The translations under genes and the position numbers were made by a program. A stretch of 64,000 bases of DNA from Ga0077548 sp035440445 (GTDB taxonomy: Bacteria > Pseudomonadota > Alphaproteobacteria > Rhizobiales > Xanthobacteraceae), in the NCBI GenBank assembly GCA_035440445.1, contig DAORMJ010000013.1, positions 1 to 64,000 of the forward strand. Direction: 5' to 3'. Below, piece after piece: positions 33,907-43,648 of the stretch (position 1 is the first letter of the stretch; each line of letters starts with the position of its first letter). Below the pieces are notes generated by a model. The model was not told the DNA's origin, made no database searches, and saw nothing but the letters and a program-made list of their open reading frames with translations.

Positions 33907-35076
33907 ATGTTGCGCAGATCCTTTCTGGCCGCGCTTGCGGCAACCGCACTCGCCGCCGGCAGCGCCTCGGCACAGGAGACGGTGAAAGTCGGCCTGATCA
34001 TTCCGCTGACCGGCCCCTTCACGACCACCGGCAAGCAGTTAGAGGCCGCCGCCCGCCTTTACATGCAGCAGCATGGCGCGAACGTCGCCGGCAAGAAAAT
34101 CGAGCTGATCGTGCGCGATGATGCCGGCCGGCCAGAAAATACCGCGCGCATCGCAACCGAGATGGTCGCAAACGACAAGGTTAGCTTCCTGACCGGCTTC
34201 GGCCTGACCCCGCTCGCCATGGCGACGGCGCCGATCGCGACCAACGCCAAGGTGCCGATGATCGTCATGATGGCGGGCACCTCGATCATCACCGAGCGCT
34301 CGCCTTATATCGTGCGCACGAGCTTCACGCTCGGCCAGTCGGCGGTGGTGATGGCGGATTGGGCCGCGCAGAACAACATCAAGAAAGTCGTGACACTGGT
34401 CACCGATTACGCGCCCGGCCACGACGCCGAGAAATCCTTCGTCGAGCAGTTCAAGGCCAAGGGCGGCACGCTCGTCGAAAGCATCCGCGTGCCGATCCAG
34501 AATCCCGACTTCGCGCCCTTCCTGCAGCGCGTGTTGGACGCCAAGCCCGACGCGCTCTACGTCTTCACGCCGTCCGGCGTGGGCTCGATCCTGATGAAGC
34601 AGTTCGTCGAGCGCGGCCTCGATAAATCCGGCATCCGCCTGATCGGCACCGGCGACATCACCGACGACGACATCCTGAACGGCTTCGGTGACGCCGCGAT
34701 CGGCGTCGTCACCGCGCATAATTACTCGACCGACCATCCTTCGGCGAAGAACAAGGACTATGTCGCGGCCTTCCGCAAGGCTGCGAACTTCCGGCCGAAC
34801 TTCGCCTCCGTCGGCGCTTATGACGGCATGCACCTGATCTACGAAGCGCTGAAGAAGACGAACGGCAAGACCGACGGCGACGCGCTGATCGCGGCCATGA
34901 AGGGCGCGAAGTGGGAAAGCCCGCGCGGACCCATGTCGATCGATCCCGAAACGCGCGACGTGATCCAGACCATCTACGTCCGCAAGGTCGAGAAGAAGAA
35001 CGGCGAACTCTATAACGTCGAGTTCGCAAGCTTCCCCGACGTGAAGGACCCGGTGAAAGCCGCGGCGAAGAAGTAA
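33907..35076 (+). CDS. Branched-chain amino acid-type ABC substrate-binding protein
   Basis: 389-residue periplasmic binding protein of the LivJ/LivK type I fold. The signal peptide MLRRSFLAALAATALAAGS ends at ASAQ, followed by VKVGLIIPLTGPFTTTGKQ. GRPENTARIATEMVANDKV and ARDD-like blocks are family landmarks. ATG 33907 is chosen because it gives a clean signal peptide; an in-frame ATG eleven codons upstream is possible. It begins a cluster with two permeases and two ATPases. The ligand (branched-chain amino acid, urea, amide or aromatic acid) cannot be told. Confidence 0.88.
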   Translation: MLRRSFLAALAATALAAGSASAQETVKVGLIIPLTGPFTTTGKQLEAAARLYMQQHGANVAGKKIELIVRDDAGRPENTARIATEMVANDKVSFLTGFGLTPLAMATAPIATNAKVPMIVMMAGTSIITERSPYIVRTSFTLGQSAVVMADWAAQNNIKKVVTLVTDYAPGHDAEKSFVEQFKAKGGTLVESIRVPIQNPDFAPFLQRVLDAKPDALYVFTPSGVGSILMKQFVERGLDKSGIRLIGTGDITDDDILNGFGDAAIGVVTAHNYSTDHPSAKNKDYVAAFRKAANFRPNFASVGAYDGMHLIYEALKKTNGKTDGDALIAAMKGAKWESPRGPMSIDPETRDVIQTIYVRKVEKKNGELYNVEFASFPDVKDPVKAAAKK

Positions 35077-35086
35077 AACACACGAA

Positions 35087-35210
35087 CTGTCATTCCGGGG
35101 CGATGCGGAACGCATCGAACCCGGAATCCAGAGACCAAGAACGAAAGCCTTTCCACTTCGCTTCTGGATTCCGGATCGCGCGCCAAAGAAGCGCGCGTCC
35201 GGAATGACAG
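35087..35210. repeat. REP-like double hairpin, family A, copy 1
   Basis: Left hairpin TGTCATTCCGG...CCGGAATCCAG (to 35131), 31-base spacer, right hairpin CTGGATTCCGG...CCGGAATGACA. The two hairpins are mirror images, so the outer ends form a perfect 12-bp inverted repeat (CTGTCATTCCGG). It sits between the binding-protein gene and the first permease and may act as a partial terminator. Confidence 0.85.
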
Positions 35211-35237
35211 CGTCAAAAGTCGGACTAGATATCTGCC

Positions 35238-36098
35238 ATGCTGACCATCCTGTTCGACGGCATCGCCTACGGCATGCTCCTGTTCGTGATCTCCTGCGGA
35301 CTGGCCGTCACGCTGGGCCTGATGAACTTCGTCAATCTCGCGCACGGCGCTTTCGCCATGCTCGGCGGCTATTGCGCCTATGCGCTGGTGAATTTCTACG
35401 GCGTGCCGTTCTTCGCGAGCCTGCCGGTCGCGTTCTTATTCGCGGCCATGATCGGGCTTGTCGCCGAGCGCACGCTCTACGTGCATTTCTACAATCGCAG
35501 CCACCTCGAACAGGTGCTCTTCACCATCGGCCTCGTCTTCATGACCTCGGCGCTGGTCGATTATTTCATGGGCTCGCAGCAGCGCTTCATCAACCTGCCG
35601 TCCTATCTGCAGGGCCGCTTCGACTTTTTCGGCGTCGGCATCGGCAAGTACCGGCTCATGATCATCCTGATCTGCGCGCTGATCGTGATCGTGCTGCAAC
35701 TGATCCTCACCCGCACCCGCTTCGGCAGCCGTCTCCGCGCCGCGGTCGATGACCAGCGCGTCGCACGCGGGCTTGGCATTAACGTGAACTGGGTCTTCGC
35801 GCTCACCTTTGCCGCCGGTTGCGGCCTCGCGGGTCTCGGCGGTGCGCTCGGCGCGGAAATCCTCTCGCTCGAGCCGCACTTCCCGCTGAAGTTCATGATC
35901 TATTTTCTGATCGTGGTTTCGGTCGGCGGCACCTCGAGCATCAGCGGGCCGTTTCTTGCCTCGATTCTGCTGGGCATCGGCGACGTCGCGGGGAAATATT
36001 ATGCGCCGCGCTATGGCGGCTTCGTCATCTACACGATCATGATCGTCGTGCTCGTGCTGCGGCCGCAAGGCCTGTTCGCGCGCGGACAATCGAAATAG
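35238..36098 (+). CDS. livH: Branched-chain amino acid-type ABC permease (LivH)
   Basis: 286-residue inner-membrane permease with about eight helices. GIAYGMLLFVISCGLAVTLG and MNFVNLAHGAFAMLGGY at the N-terminus are typical of LivH. The EAA-like loop region AAVDDQRVARGLGIN contacts the ATPases. It forms the heteromeric channel with the next gene. It is separated from the binding-protein gene by the REP-like element. Confidence 0.9.
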   Translation: MLTILFDGIAYGMLLFVISCGLAVTLGLMNFVNLAHGAFAMLGGYCAYALVNFYGVPFFASLPVAFLFAAMIGLVAERTLYVHFYNRSHLEQVLFTIGLVFMTSALVDYFMGSQQRFINLPSYLQGRFDFFGVGIGKYRLMIILICALIVIVLQLILTRTRFGSRLRAAVDDQRVARGLGINVNWVFALTFAAGCGLAGLGGALGAEILSLEPHFPLKFMIYFLIVVSVGGTSSISGPFLASILLGIGDVAGKYYAPRYGGFVIYTIMIVVLVLRPQGLFARGQSK

Positions 36099-36100
36099 CC

Positions 36101-37099
36101 ATGCAGATGCTCTCCACTCCGCAGGAAGCAACCCGCGCGCTCGCAAAGAAACGCGCCTGGCACTGGCTGGAGTATGTCTTCTGGCTTGCCGCCGCGGCTT
36201 CGGTATTTCTGCTGCCGAGCCAGCATTCGCTCCTGACCCAGATCGCGATCTGGTCTCTGTTTGCGATCTCGCTCGATCTCATTCTTGGCTATGCCGGCAT
36301 CGTTTCGCTGGGGCACGCGGCCTATTTCGGCTTCGGCGCTTATATTGCCGCACTCTTCGCGATCAACGTCACCGGCGAGCCGGTGACGGGCTTGGCCGTA
36401 GCCGCGATCGCGTCCGGCCTCCTCGGTCTCGTCACGAGCCTCTTGGTACTGCGCGGCTCCGATCTCACCCGCCTCATGGTGACACTCGGCATCGCGCTCG
36501 TGATCTATGAGCTTGCAAACCAGATGTCATGGCTCACCGGCGGCGCGGACGGGCTCACCGGCATGCCGGTCGATCCCGTGCTGGGACTGCTACCCATTTC
36601 ATTCCGGCCGCTCAATGCTTACGGCTATGTGCTCGCGGTCGTCTTCGTGCTGTTCATCGTGGTGAGGCGCATCGTGCATTCGCCTTTCGGCATGTCGCTG
36701 CGTGCGATCAAGGGCAATCCGCTGCGCGCTTCCCAGATCGGCGTACCGAACAACCTGCGGCTGATCGCGGTCTATTCCATCGCCGCGGCCTACGCAGGCG
36801 TCGCCGGTGCATTGCTCGCGCAAACCACGCCGGTCGTTTCGCTCACGTATATCGACTTTCAGCGCTCGGCCGACGTGCTCCTGATGCTCATCATCGGCGG
36901 CACCGGCTATCTCTATGGCGGGATCGTCGGCAGCGCGCTGTTTCTGATCGCACAGAAATTCATCGGCAACGTCACGCCGCAATATTGGGAATTCTGGATC
37001 GGTTTCGCGCTCGTGGTGATCGCGCTTTTCGCGCGTGACCGGGGCGTCTTCAGCATCTTCCAGCGCATCGCCGCGGGCTTCGGAAAGCAACTGCCATGA
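36101..37099 (+). CDS. livM: Branched-chain amino acid-type ABC permease (LivM)
   Basis: 332-residue second permease. It has a short cytoplasmic N-terminus, about nine to ten helices, the LivM landmark DLILGYAGIVSLGHAAYFGFGAY in the first half, and the cytoplasmic loop SLRAIKGNPLRASQIGV. ATG 36101 lies two bases after the livH stop; the longer open frame upstream is a shadow of livH. The stop overlaps the next start as ATGA. Confidence 0.9.
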   Translation: MQMLSTPQEATRALAKKRAWHWLEYVFWLAAAASVFLLPSQHSLLTQIAIWSLFAISLDLILGYAGIVSLGHAAYFGFGAYIAALFAINVTGEPVTGLAVAAIASGLLGLVTSLLVLRGSDLTRLMVTLGIALVIYELANQMSWLTGGADGLTGMPVDPVLGLLPISFRPLNAYGYVLAVVFVLFIVVRRIVHSPFGMSLRAIKGNPLRASQIGVPNNLRLIAVYSIAAAYAGVAGALLAQTTPVVSLTYIDFQRSADVLLMLIIGGTGYLYGGIVGSALFLIAQKFIGNVTPQYWEFWIGFALVVIALFARDRGVFSIFQRIAAGFGKQLP

Positions 37100-37845
37100 A
37101 CGCGCTGGAAACGGTCCATCTTGAAAAGCGTTTCGGCGGCATCGTGCCGACCAACGATGTAAGCCTTACCGTCCGCGAAGGCGCTCGCCATGCGCTGATC
37201 GGGCCGAACGGTGCGGGCAAGACCACGCTCATCAATCTCTTGACCGGCGTGCTGAAGCCGAGCGGGGGGCAGATCAAACTCGGCGGCGAGGACATCACCG
37301 GCCTCAAGACGCATCAGCGCGTCGCGCGCGGAATTTCGCGCACCTTCCAGATCAATCAGTTATTCGGCGAACTGACACCTCTTGAATCCATCGTCTTCGC
37401 GATCGGCGAGCGCGAAAAGCTCGGCACGCGCTTCTGGCGCGGCTTCGGCAGTGAAGACGCGATCGTCGCCGAAGCAATCACGATTGCAAAACAGTTCGGC
37501 CTTTCCGATGCGCTCGACGCGCTAACCTCCGCTCTGCCCTATGGCAAGCAGCGGCAACTCGAGATCGCGCTTGCAATCGCCGGCAAGCCGCGCGTGCTCC
37601 TGCTCGACGAGCCCGCCGCCGGCGTCCCGGAAGCCGAGCGCCACGAAATTCTCGAAATCGTCGCGGCACTTCCCAAAGATGTCACCGTGCTCCTGATCGA
37701 GCACGACATGGACATCGTGTTCGGTTTCGCCGACCGCATTTCGGTGCTGGTGGAAGGCAAACTCTTCGTCGAAGGCAACCCGGACGAAATCGAAAACGAC
37801 CCGCGCGTGCGCGCGGTCTATCTCGGCGAGCGTGCCGATGGCTGA
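37096..37845 (+). CDS. livG: ABC transporter ATP-binding protein LivG
   Basis: 249-residue ATPase of the LivG type. Walker A is GPNGAGKTT, and the Q loop lies in SRTFQINQLFGELTPLES. The signature is irregular: LPYGKQRQLEIA replaces LSGGQ, as is usual in LivG. Walker B is VLLLDEPAAG. The C-terminal FVEGNPDEIENDPRVRAVYLGE is the LivG tail. It overlaps livM by four bases. Confidence 0.92.
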   Translation: MNALETVHLEKRFGGIVPTNDVSLTVREGARHALIGPNGAGKTTLINLLTGVLKPSGGQIKLGGEDITGLKTHQRVARGISRTFQINQLFGELTPLESIVFAIGEREKLGTRFWRGFGSEDAIVAEAITIAKQFGLSDALDALTSALPYGKQRQLEIALAIAGKPRVLLLDEPAAGVPEAERHEILEIVAALPKDVTVLLIEHDMDIVFGFADRISVLVEGKLFVEGNPDEIENDPRVRAVYLGERADG

Positions 37846-38554
37846 AATCCTTCGCATCGGGCAGCTGCGCGCGGGCTATGGCGAGGCGGTCGTACTGCCG
37901 GAGCTTTCGCTGAACCTCGAGGCCGGTCAGTCGCTGGCGCTTCTGGGCCGCAACGGTATGGGCAAGACCACGCTCGTCAATTCCATCATCGGCGTCACGC
38001 GTCGCTTTGGCGGCAGCATCGCGCTCGACGGGAAAGACATTACGACGCTCAGGCCCGATCAGCGCGCACTGGCCGGCATCGGCTGGGTGCCGCAGGAGCG
38101 CAACATCTTCAAGTCGCTCTCTGTCACGGAAAATCTCACCGCGGTCGCTACCTCCGGAAAATGGAACGTCGAGCGCGTTTTCCAGATGTTTCCTCGGCTG
38201 GCTGAGCGGCGCGATAATCTCGGCAACCAGTTGTCCGGCGGCGAGCAGCAGATGCTCGCGGTCGGCCGCGCGCTCGTCCTCAATCCGAAGCTCTTGCTGC
38301 TCGACGAGCCGCTCGAGGGGCTCGCGCCGATCATCGTCGATGAACTGCTTGTCGCTTTCCGCCGCATCATCGTCGAGGAGAAGCTGTCGGCCATTCTGGT
38401 CGAGCAGAACGCGCAGAAAATCCTCGGCGTCACCGACCGCGCGGCGATCCTGGAGCGCGGCGTGATCGTGCATGAAGCGGCAAGCAGCGAATTGCGCAAG
38501 CAGCCCGAAGTGCTGGAGAGCTATCTGGGCGTCGGGAAGGCGAAGAAAGCCTAG
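37838..38554 (+). CDS. livF: ABC transporter ATP-binding protein LivF
   Basis: 238-residue ATPase of the LivF type. Walker A is LGRNGMGKTT, the signature is LSGGEQQMLAVGRAL, and Walker B is LLLLDEPLEG. The IGWVPQERNIFKSLSVTENL block is the LivF Q-loop region. ATG 37838 is chosen; a GTG six bases upstream is possible. It overlaps livG by eight bases and completes the importer. Confidence 0.92.
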   Translation: MAEILRIGQLRAGYGEAVVLPELSLNLEAGQSLALLGRNGMGKTTLVNSIIGVTRRFGGSIALDGKDITTLRPDQRALAGIGWVPQERNIFKSLSVTENLTAVATSGKWNVERVFQMFPRLAERRDNLGNQLSGGEQQMLAVGRALVLNPKLLLLDEPLEGLAPIIVDELLVAFRRIIVEEKLSAILVEQNAQKILGVTDRAAILERGVIVHEAASSELRKQPEVLESYLGVGKAKKA

Positions 38555-38574
38555 ACTTCCACACACTGCTGATG

Positions 38575-38684
38575 GTCGTCCCCGCGAAAGCGGGGACCCA
38601 TAACCACCGGCTTTCGTGATTCGAGAGGCAGGTGGTTATGGGTCCCGGCTCGCGCACCGCTTCGCGGTGCTTGGCCGGGACGAC
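38575..38684. repeat. Double-hairpin repeat, family B, copy 1
   Basis: Outer ends GTCGTCCC and GGGACGAC. The left hairpin is CCCCGC/GCGGGG. The internal arms GGGACCCATAACCACC and GGTGGTTATGGGTCCC form a 16-bp inverted repeat. The right hairpin is CCCGGC/GCCGGG. It fills the space between the convergent livF and hemA. A second copy is at 46587-46724. Confidence 0.85.
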
Positions 38685-38699
38685 AGCAAGGAGGGACGC

Positions 38700-39935
38700 T
38701 TACTCCGCCGCCTGCGGCTGGCGGGCGAACGTCAGCCCGAGCTTGTGCCAGACTTCGACCAGCGCATCGACGAGTTCGGCGATCAGCTTGTCGTCATGGA
38801 ACGGCGACGGCGTCACGCGAAGGCGCTCGGCACCGCGCGGCACGGTCGGATAATTGATCGGCTGGATGTAGATGCCATGCTCGTTGAGGAGCATGTCGCT
38901 CGCCGCCTTGCAGAGCGCTGCGTCGCCGACCATCAGCGGAATGATATGCGTGTTGCCGGCCATCACCGGCAGGCCCGCCTTGAACATTTCGGATTTGGCG
39001 CGTGCCACCTGCGCGCGATGGCCGATGCGCTCCAGCTGCGACGTCTTCAGATGCTTGATCGATGCCGCGGCCGCCGCTGCAACCGCGGGCGGCAAGGCCG
39101 TCGTGAAGATGAAGCCCGGCGCGAATGAACGCACCGCGTCGCAAATCGCCTGCTTGCCAGCGATATAACCGCCGACCACGCCGAATGCCTTGCCGAGCGT
39201 GCCCTCGATCACGTCGACACGAGCCATCACGCCGTCGCGCTCGGCAACGCCTGCGCCGCGCGGCCCATACATGCCGACCGCATGCACTTCATCAAGATAG
39301 GTCATCGCGCCGTATTTTTCGGCGAGATCGCAGATCGCGCCGATGGGGGCGACGTCGCCGTCCATCGAATAGATGCTCTCGAACACGACGAGCTTCGGCC
39401 GGTCGCCGGCACCTTTCAGCAATTCTTCGAGATGCGCGAGATCGTTGTGACGGAAGATCATCTTCTGCGCGCCCGACTGACGCACGCCTTCGATCATCGA
39501 ATTGTGGTTCAGCGCGTCCGAAAGGATCAGGCAATTCGGCAGGAGCTTCGCAAGCGTGGCGATGCCGGTTTCGTTCGAGACATAGCCGGAGGTGAAAACG
39601 AGCGCCGCTTCCTTCTGGTGCAGATCGGCAAGTTCGGCTTCGAGTTCGACGATGTGCTTGCTGTTGCCGGCGATGTTGCGCGTGCCGCCCGCACCCGTGC
39701 CGCATTCGTCGGCGGCGCGCTTCATCGCATCGATGACTTTCGGATGGCGGCCCATGCCGAGATAGTCGTTCGAGCACCACACCACGATTTCGCGCTCGCC
39801 TTCCGGCGAATGCCAGACCGCGCGCGGGAACCGCGCGTTGTCGCGGGCGATGGGGGTGAAGACACGATAGCGCCGCTCGGCATGCAGCCCGGCCAGCGCC
39901 TTTTCGAACAGTTGGGTGTAATCGGACGAATTCAA
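38700..39935 (-). CDS. hemA: 5-aminolevulinate synthase
   Basis: 411-residue PLP enzyme that condenses glycine and succinyl-CoA to 5-aminolevulinate, the first step of tetrapyrrole synthesis in alphaproteobacteria. HAERRYRVF at the N-terminus, CSNDYLGMGRHPKV, GTGAGGTRNI, TYLDEVHAVGMYG and the PLP lysine K249 in EGTLGKAFG are all present. TTG 39935 gives the family's usual short N-terminus and has GCGGAA just upstream. In-frame ATGs upstream at 39992 and 40040 would add an unusual extension. It is divergent from fliF. Confidence 0.92.
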   Translation of the reverse strand: MNSSDYTQLFEKALAGLHAERRYRVFTPIARDNARFPRAVWHSPEGEREIVVWCSNDYLGMGRHPKVIDAMKRAADECGTGAGGTRNIAGNSKHIVELEAELADLHQKEAALVFTSGYVSNETGIATLAKLLPNCLILSDALNHNSMIEGVRQSGAQKMIFRHNDLAHLEELLKGAGDRPKLVVFESIYSMDGDVAPIGAICDLAEKYGAMTYLDEVHAVGMYGPRGAGVAERDGVMARVDVIEGTLGKAFGVVGGYIAGKQAICDAVRSFAPGFIFTTALPPAVAAAAAASIKHLKTSQLERIGHRAQVARAKSEMFKAGLPVMAGNTHIIPLMVGDAALCKAASDMLLNEHGIYIQPINYPTVPRGAERLRVTPSPFHDDKLIAELVDALVEVWHKLGLTFARQPQAAE

Positions 39936-40169
39936 GGTTCCGCGCTTTCGCGATTCCAGAGGATTGGGCCGTACAATCGTATTTAGAAGCATATCAAGGA
40001 AGGGCCACAACGTCGCGGGGGATGCCTTGCGCCAGATCAATTTCTGGAACCGGGAGCGAAAGGTATTTTGATACCTTTGTTAACCTTTCGACGGCGCGAA
40101 CGGCCCCTCCACTACCTAAATACCAAAATGCGGCGCTTTTGCCCCTGAAAACAAAGCAATCTGAATACG

Positions 40170-40184
40170 TTAACCATTTGGAAA
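40170..40184 (+). promoter_or_regulatory. CtrA-box-like site upstream of fliF
   Basis: TTAA-N7-GAAA (consensus TTAA-N7-TTAA), with two mismatches in the second half. It lies 62 bases before the fliF start. The upstream region also holds GTTAACC at 40079-40085. CtrA control of fliF operons is known in Caulobacter; here it is inference. Confidence 0.35.
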
Positions 40185-40245
40185 CCATGAACAGGGAAAT
40201 TTCTGCCTAGTGACCCCGCTATTCGCGGGGGCTGGGGAGAGTTCC

Positions 40246-41940
40246 GTGAACGGCATTACCGAGTTTGTCCGCACCTTGGGCGCTGCAAGGCTTGCCGCCA
40301 TGGGCGCCGTCGCCGCCGCACTGATCTTCTTCTTCATCTTCATCATCGGCCGGGTCACTGCCCCGGCCATGGCCCCGCTCTTCACCGAGCTCTCACTTGA
40401 TGATTCGGCCCGCATCGTTCGCGAACTGGAAACCCAGAACATCCAGTACGAGATCAAGAACGACGGCACGACCATCATGATCCCGAAGGACAAGGTGGCC
40501 CGCACCCGCATGCGGCTTGCCGAAACCGGCCTGCCCCGCGGCGGCTCGGTCGGCTACGAGATCTTCGACCGCACCGATACCCTCGGCACCACCTCCTTCG
40601 TGCAGAACGTCAACCACGTCCGCGCGCTGGAAGGCGAGCTTTCCCGCACCATCCGCGCCATTGACCGGATTGCCGCCGCGCGCGTGCATCTCGTGATTCC
40701 CGAGCGGCAGCTTTTCACCCGCGACCGGCAGGAGCCTTCGGCCTCGATCGTGCTGCAGGTGCGCGGCACACTCGAAATGTCGCAAGTCCGCGCGATCCGC
40801 CATCTCGTCGCTTCCGCCGTGCGCGGGCTCAAGACCGAACGCATCTCCATCGTCGACGAGCGCGGCACCTTGCTCGCGGATGGTTCGGGCGATGCCACCA
40901 GCGGCCTCACCGGCATCGAGGAGCGCAACGCCGCCTATGAGCGAAAACTGAAAGAACAGATCGACGCCATCGTCACGAGCGTGGTCGGCGCCAACCGCGC
41001 GCGCGTCACGGTTTCCGCCGAACTCGACTACACCCGCGTGCAGCAGACGCAGGACATGTTCGATCCCGAAAGCCGCGTGGTCCGCTCGACCCAGACCCGC
41101 GAAGAGCAGTCCGCGACCGCAAGCACCGCGAACAATGATGGCGTGACCGTCGCCAACGAAATTCCCGGTGCGAACCAGCAGCGTCCGCAGAACCAGCAAC
41201 AGCCGCAGCAGCCGCGCGACAACGCGCGCAAGACCGAAGAAGTCGTCAATTACGAGATCACCCGCACCACGCGCACGGAAACGCAGGAGCCGGGCCGCGT
41301 GAAGCGCCTCTCCGTCGCGGTGCTGGTCGATGGCACTTATACGAAAAACAACAACGACGTTGCCTATACGCCGCGCAGCAAGGAAGACCTCGAACAGATC
41401 ACCGCACTCGTCCGCTCGGCGATCGGCTTCAACGAAAAGCGCGGCGACATGATCCAGGTCGTGAACCTGCGCTTCGCCGAACCGGCCGTCGTGCCGCAGG
41501 CCGCCGCCGATACCGGCTTTATGTCGATGCTTCGCTTCACCACCGACGACATCATGCGCTCGGTCGAGATCGGCGTGATGCTGATCCTGGGCTTGCTCGT
41601 GCTGCTCTTCGTTGTCCGCCCGCTGGTCCGCCGCGTGGTGACGCCGGAAGGCGACGGCACGCCCGCGATCGCCGCCAATCCGGCCGGGACGCCCGCGCTC
41701 ACCGCGCCTTCGCATGCGGACGCGATGCAGTCGCCGCCGATCGCGCCGGGCAACGCCAACGCGCAACAGCAATCCCTCCCGCGCCCGTCCGATCACCCGG
41801 CGGCGCGCATGATCGAATCCGCACAAATCCTTGGCGAAGCACACCAGAAATCCATGCAGAAGGTCGGCGAGCTCGTGCAGGCGAATCCGCAGGAAACCGT
41901 TTCCGTGCTTCGCCAGTGGATGAACGAACGCGCAGCCTGA
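40246..41940 (+). CDS. fliF: Flagellar MS-ring protein FliF
   Basis: 564-residue membrane protein that builds the MS ring of the basal body. Membrane helix 1 lies at about 18-38 and helix 2 at about 445-465. The ring-building motifs between them include EIFDRTDTLGTTSFVQNVNH and RAIDRIAAARVHLVIPE. A low-complexity Gln/Pro linker (about 305-330) is unusual in length. The C-terminal AARMIESAQILGEAHQKSM region binds FliG. GTG 40246 is selected because GGGGAG lies about 10 bases upstream; an earlier GTG at 40210 has no such site. It heads fliF-fliG-fliH-fliN-flbD. Confidence 0.93.
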   Translation: MNGITEFVRTLGAARLAAMGAVAAALIFFFIFIIGRVTAPAMAPLFTELSLDDSARIVRELETQNIQYEIKNDGTTIMIPKDKVARTRMRLAETGLPRGGSVGYEIFDRTDTLGTTSFVQNVNHVRALEGELSRTIRAIDRIAAARVHLVIPERQLFTRDRQEPSASIVLQVRGTLEMSQVRAIRHLVASAVRGLKTERISIVDERGTLLADGSGDATSGLTGIEERNAAYERKLKEQIDAIVTSVVGANRARVTVSAELDYTRVQQTQDMFDPESRVVRSTQTREEQSATASTANNDGVTVANEIPGANQQRPQNQQQPQQPRDNARKTEEVVNYEITRTTRTETQEPGRVKRLSVAVLVDGTYTKNNNDVAYTPRSKEDLEQITALVRSAIGFNEKRGDMIQVVNLRFAEPAVVPQAAADTGFMSMLRFTTDDIMRSVEIGVMLILGLLVLLFVVRPLVRRVVTPEGDGTPAIAANPAGTPALTAPSHADAMQSPPIAPGNANAQQQSLPRPSDHPAARMIESAQILGEAHQKSMQKVGELVQANPQETVSVLRQWMNERAA

Positions 41941-41948
41941 TTTGACCG

Positions 41949-43013
41949 ATGAACGCACCCGCAGCCATCACCGCAACCAAGCCGAAGAAGCCGCAGGCGC
42001 CGCTGCATAACGGCCGGCCGCTGAGCGGCATCGAGCGCGCGGCCGTGCTGTTGCTTTCGCTCGGCGAAGAGCATGGCCAGGAAATCTGGAAGATGCTCGA
42101 CGAAGACGAAGTCCGCGATCTCTCGGTCGCGATCGCGCGTCTCGGCGTGATCGATTCCAACGTCGTCGATACCCTGCTCGTCGATTTCGTCGGCCAGTTG
42201 TCGGGCTACGGCGGACTGCTCGGCAACACCACCGCGACCGAGCGCCTGCTCACGCAATTCCTGCCGAGCGATCGCGTCAACGCGATCATGGAGGAAATCC
42301 GCGGACCCGCCGGCCGCAACATGTGGGAGAAGCTCTCCAACGTCCCGGAAGACGTGCTCGCGAACTTCCTCAAGAACGAATATCCGCAGACCATCGCCGT
42401 CGTGCTGTCGCGCATCCGCGCCGAACAGTCGGCGCGCGTGCTTTCGGTCCTCCCCGAGACGCTGGCGCTCGACGTCATCAACCGCCTGATCAAGATGGAC
42501 TCGGTGCAGAAAGACGTGCTCGAGCGCGTCGAGCAGACGCTGCGCACCGAATTCATGTCCACGCTATCGCAGACCTCGAAGCGCGATCCCTATGCGCCGA
42601 TCGCCGAGATCTTCAACTATTTCGATCGCCAGACCGAAAACCGCTTCTTCGTCGCCATGGAAGCGACGGAGAAAGAGTCGGCCGAACGCATCAAGACGCT
42701 GATGTTCACTTTCGACGATCTGGTGAAACTCGATTCCGGCGCGATCCAGACCATTCTGCGCAAGGTCGACAAGAACAAGCTCACCATCGCGCTCAAGGGC
42801 GCGTCCGAGGCCGTGCGCGACTATTTCCTGAAAAACATGTCGCAGCGCGCCGCCAAGCTGATGACCGACGATCTGCAGAACATGGGTCCGGTGCGGCTGA
42901 AGGAAGTCGATGAAGCGCAGGCGCTCATGATCACGACCGCGAAAGACCTCGCCGACAAGGGCGAAATCGTGATCGTGAAGGGCGCGAGCGCCGAAGACGA
43001 GTTGGTGTATTGA
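41949..43013 (+). CDS. fliG: Flagellar motor switch protein FliG
   Basis: 354-residue rotor protein that joins the MS ring to the C ring and interacts with stator MotA. SGIERAAVLLLSLGEEHGQEIWK opens the N-terminal domain. The EYPQTIAVVLSRIRAEQSARVL block marks the middle domain. The charged torque helix is near MFTFDDLVKLDSGAIQTILR in the C-terminal domain. It starts 8 bases after fliF and its stop overlaps the fliH start. Confidence 0.93.
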   Translation: MNAPAAITATKPKKPQAPLHNGRPLSGIERAAVLLLSLGEEHGQEIWKMLDEDEVRDLSVAIARLGVIDSNVVDTLLVDFVGQLSGYGGLLGNTTATERLLTQFLPSDRVNAIMEEIRGPAGRNMWEKLSNVPEDVLANFLKNEYPQTIAVVLSRIRAEQSARVLSVLPETLALDVINRLIKMDSVQKDVLERVEQTLRTEFMSTLSQTSKRDPYAPIAEIFNYFDRQTENRFFVAMEATEKESAERIKTLMFTFDDLVKLDSGAIQTILRKVDKNKLTIALKGASEAVRDYFLKNMSQRAAKLMTDDLQNMGPVRLKEVDEAQALMITTAKDLADKGEIVIVKGASAEDELVY

Positions 43014-43645
43014 TGAGCGCCGCTCCGCAAAAAGCACCGGCCAAGTTTCTCTTCGATGTCGAATTTGGCACCGGCGGCCGCTTCGGCGATCTTTCCGGCA
43101 ATGCCAAGGCGGCCATCGCCGACGCCGAGAAGATCGCCTTCCGCGAAGGCTTCGAAGCCGCGAAGAAGGAAGCCGAGCAGAAATCCGCAAGCCAGCTCGA
43201 GCGCATCGCGACCGATATGAAGCTCCTGATCGGCCGTCTCGCCGCGCTGGAAACCCAGCTCGAGCGCGAGGCGATCGATGTGGCCGCCGCGATCGCCCGC
43301 CAGCTGGCGCCTGCGCTGATCGCGCGCCAGCCGCTCGCAGAGATCGAGGCGCTGGTCGTGGACGTGCTCTCGCATGTCCGCTCCGCCCCGCATGTCGCGA
43401 TCCGCGTCGCGCCGGAAATGGCGGAGACCGCCGGTGCGCGCCTGAAGAAACTTGCCGACGAGCGCGGCTTTGCGAGCCGCCTCGTGATCCTACCCGATCC
43501 CGCGATCAAGGGCGGCAACTGCCTCATCGAATGGGCCGACGGCGGCGTGTCGCGCGACATGCAGGCGATCGATGCCCGAATTCAACAAGCGATCCAGAGT
43601 TTCCTCGGCGTGTCTCCCGGCACGGTCCAGGCGACGGAGAACTAA
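43013..43645 (+). CDS. fliH: Flagellar assembly protein FliH (alphaproteobacterial type)
   Basis: 210-residue soluble protein. An N-terminal FLFDVEFGTGGRFGD segment is followed by a long helix with alternating small and charged residues (about 40-90), then the V-ATPase-E-like C-terminal domain (VLPDPAIKGGNCLIEWADG). FliH regulates the export ATPase FliI. The sequence is divergent from enteric FliH; the position between fliG and fliN supports the call. Confidence 0.85.
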   Translation: MSAAPQKAPAKFLFDVEFGTGGRFGDLSGNAKAAIADAEKIAFREGFEAAKKEAEQKSASQLERIATDMKLLIGRLAALETQLEREAIDVAAAIARQLAPALIARQPLAEIEALVVDVLSHVRSAPHVAIRVAPEMAETAGARLKKLADERGFASRLVILPDPAIKGGNCLIEWADGGVSRDMQAIDARIQQAIQSFLGVSPGTVQATEN

Positions 43646-43648
43646 ACC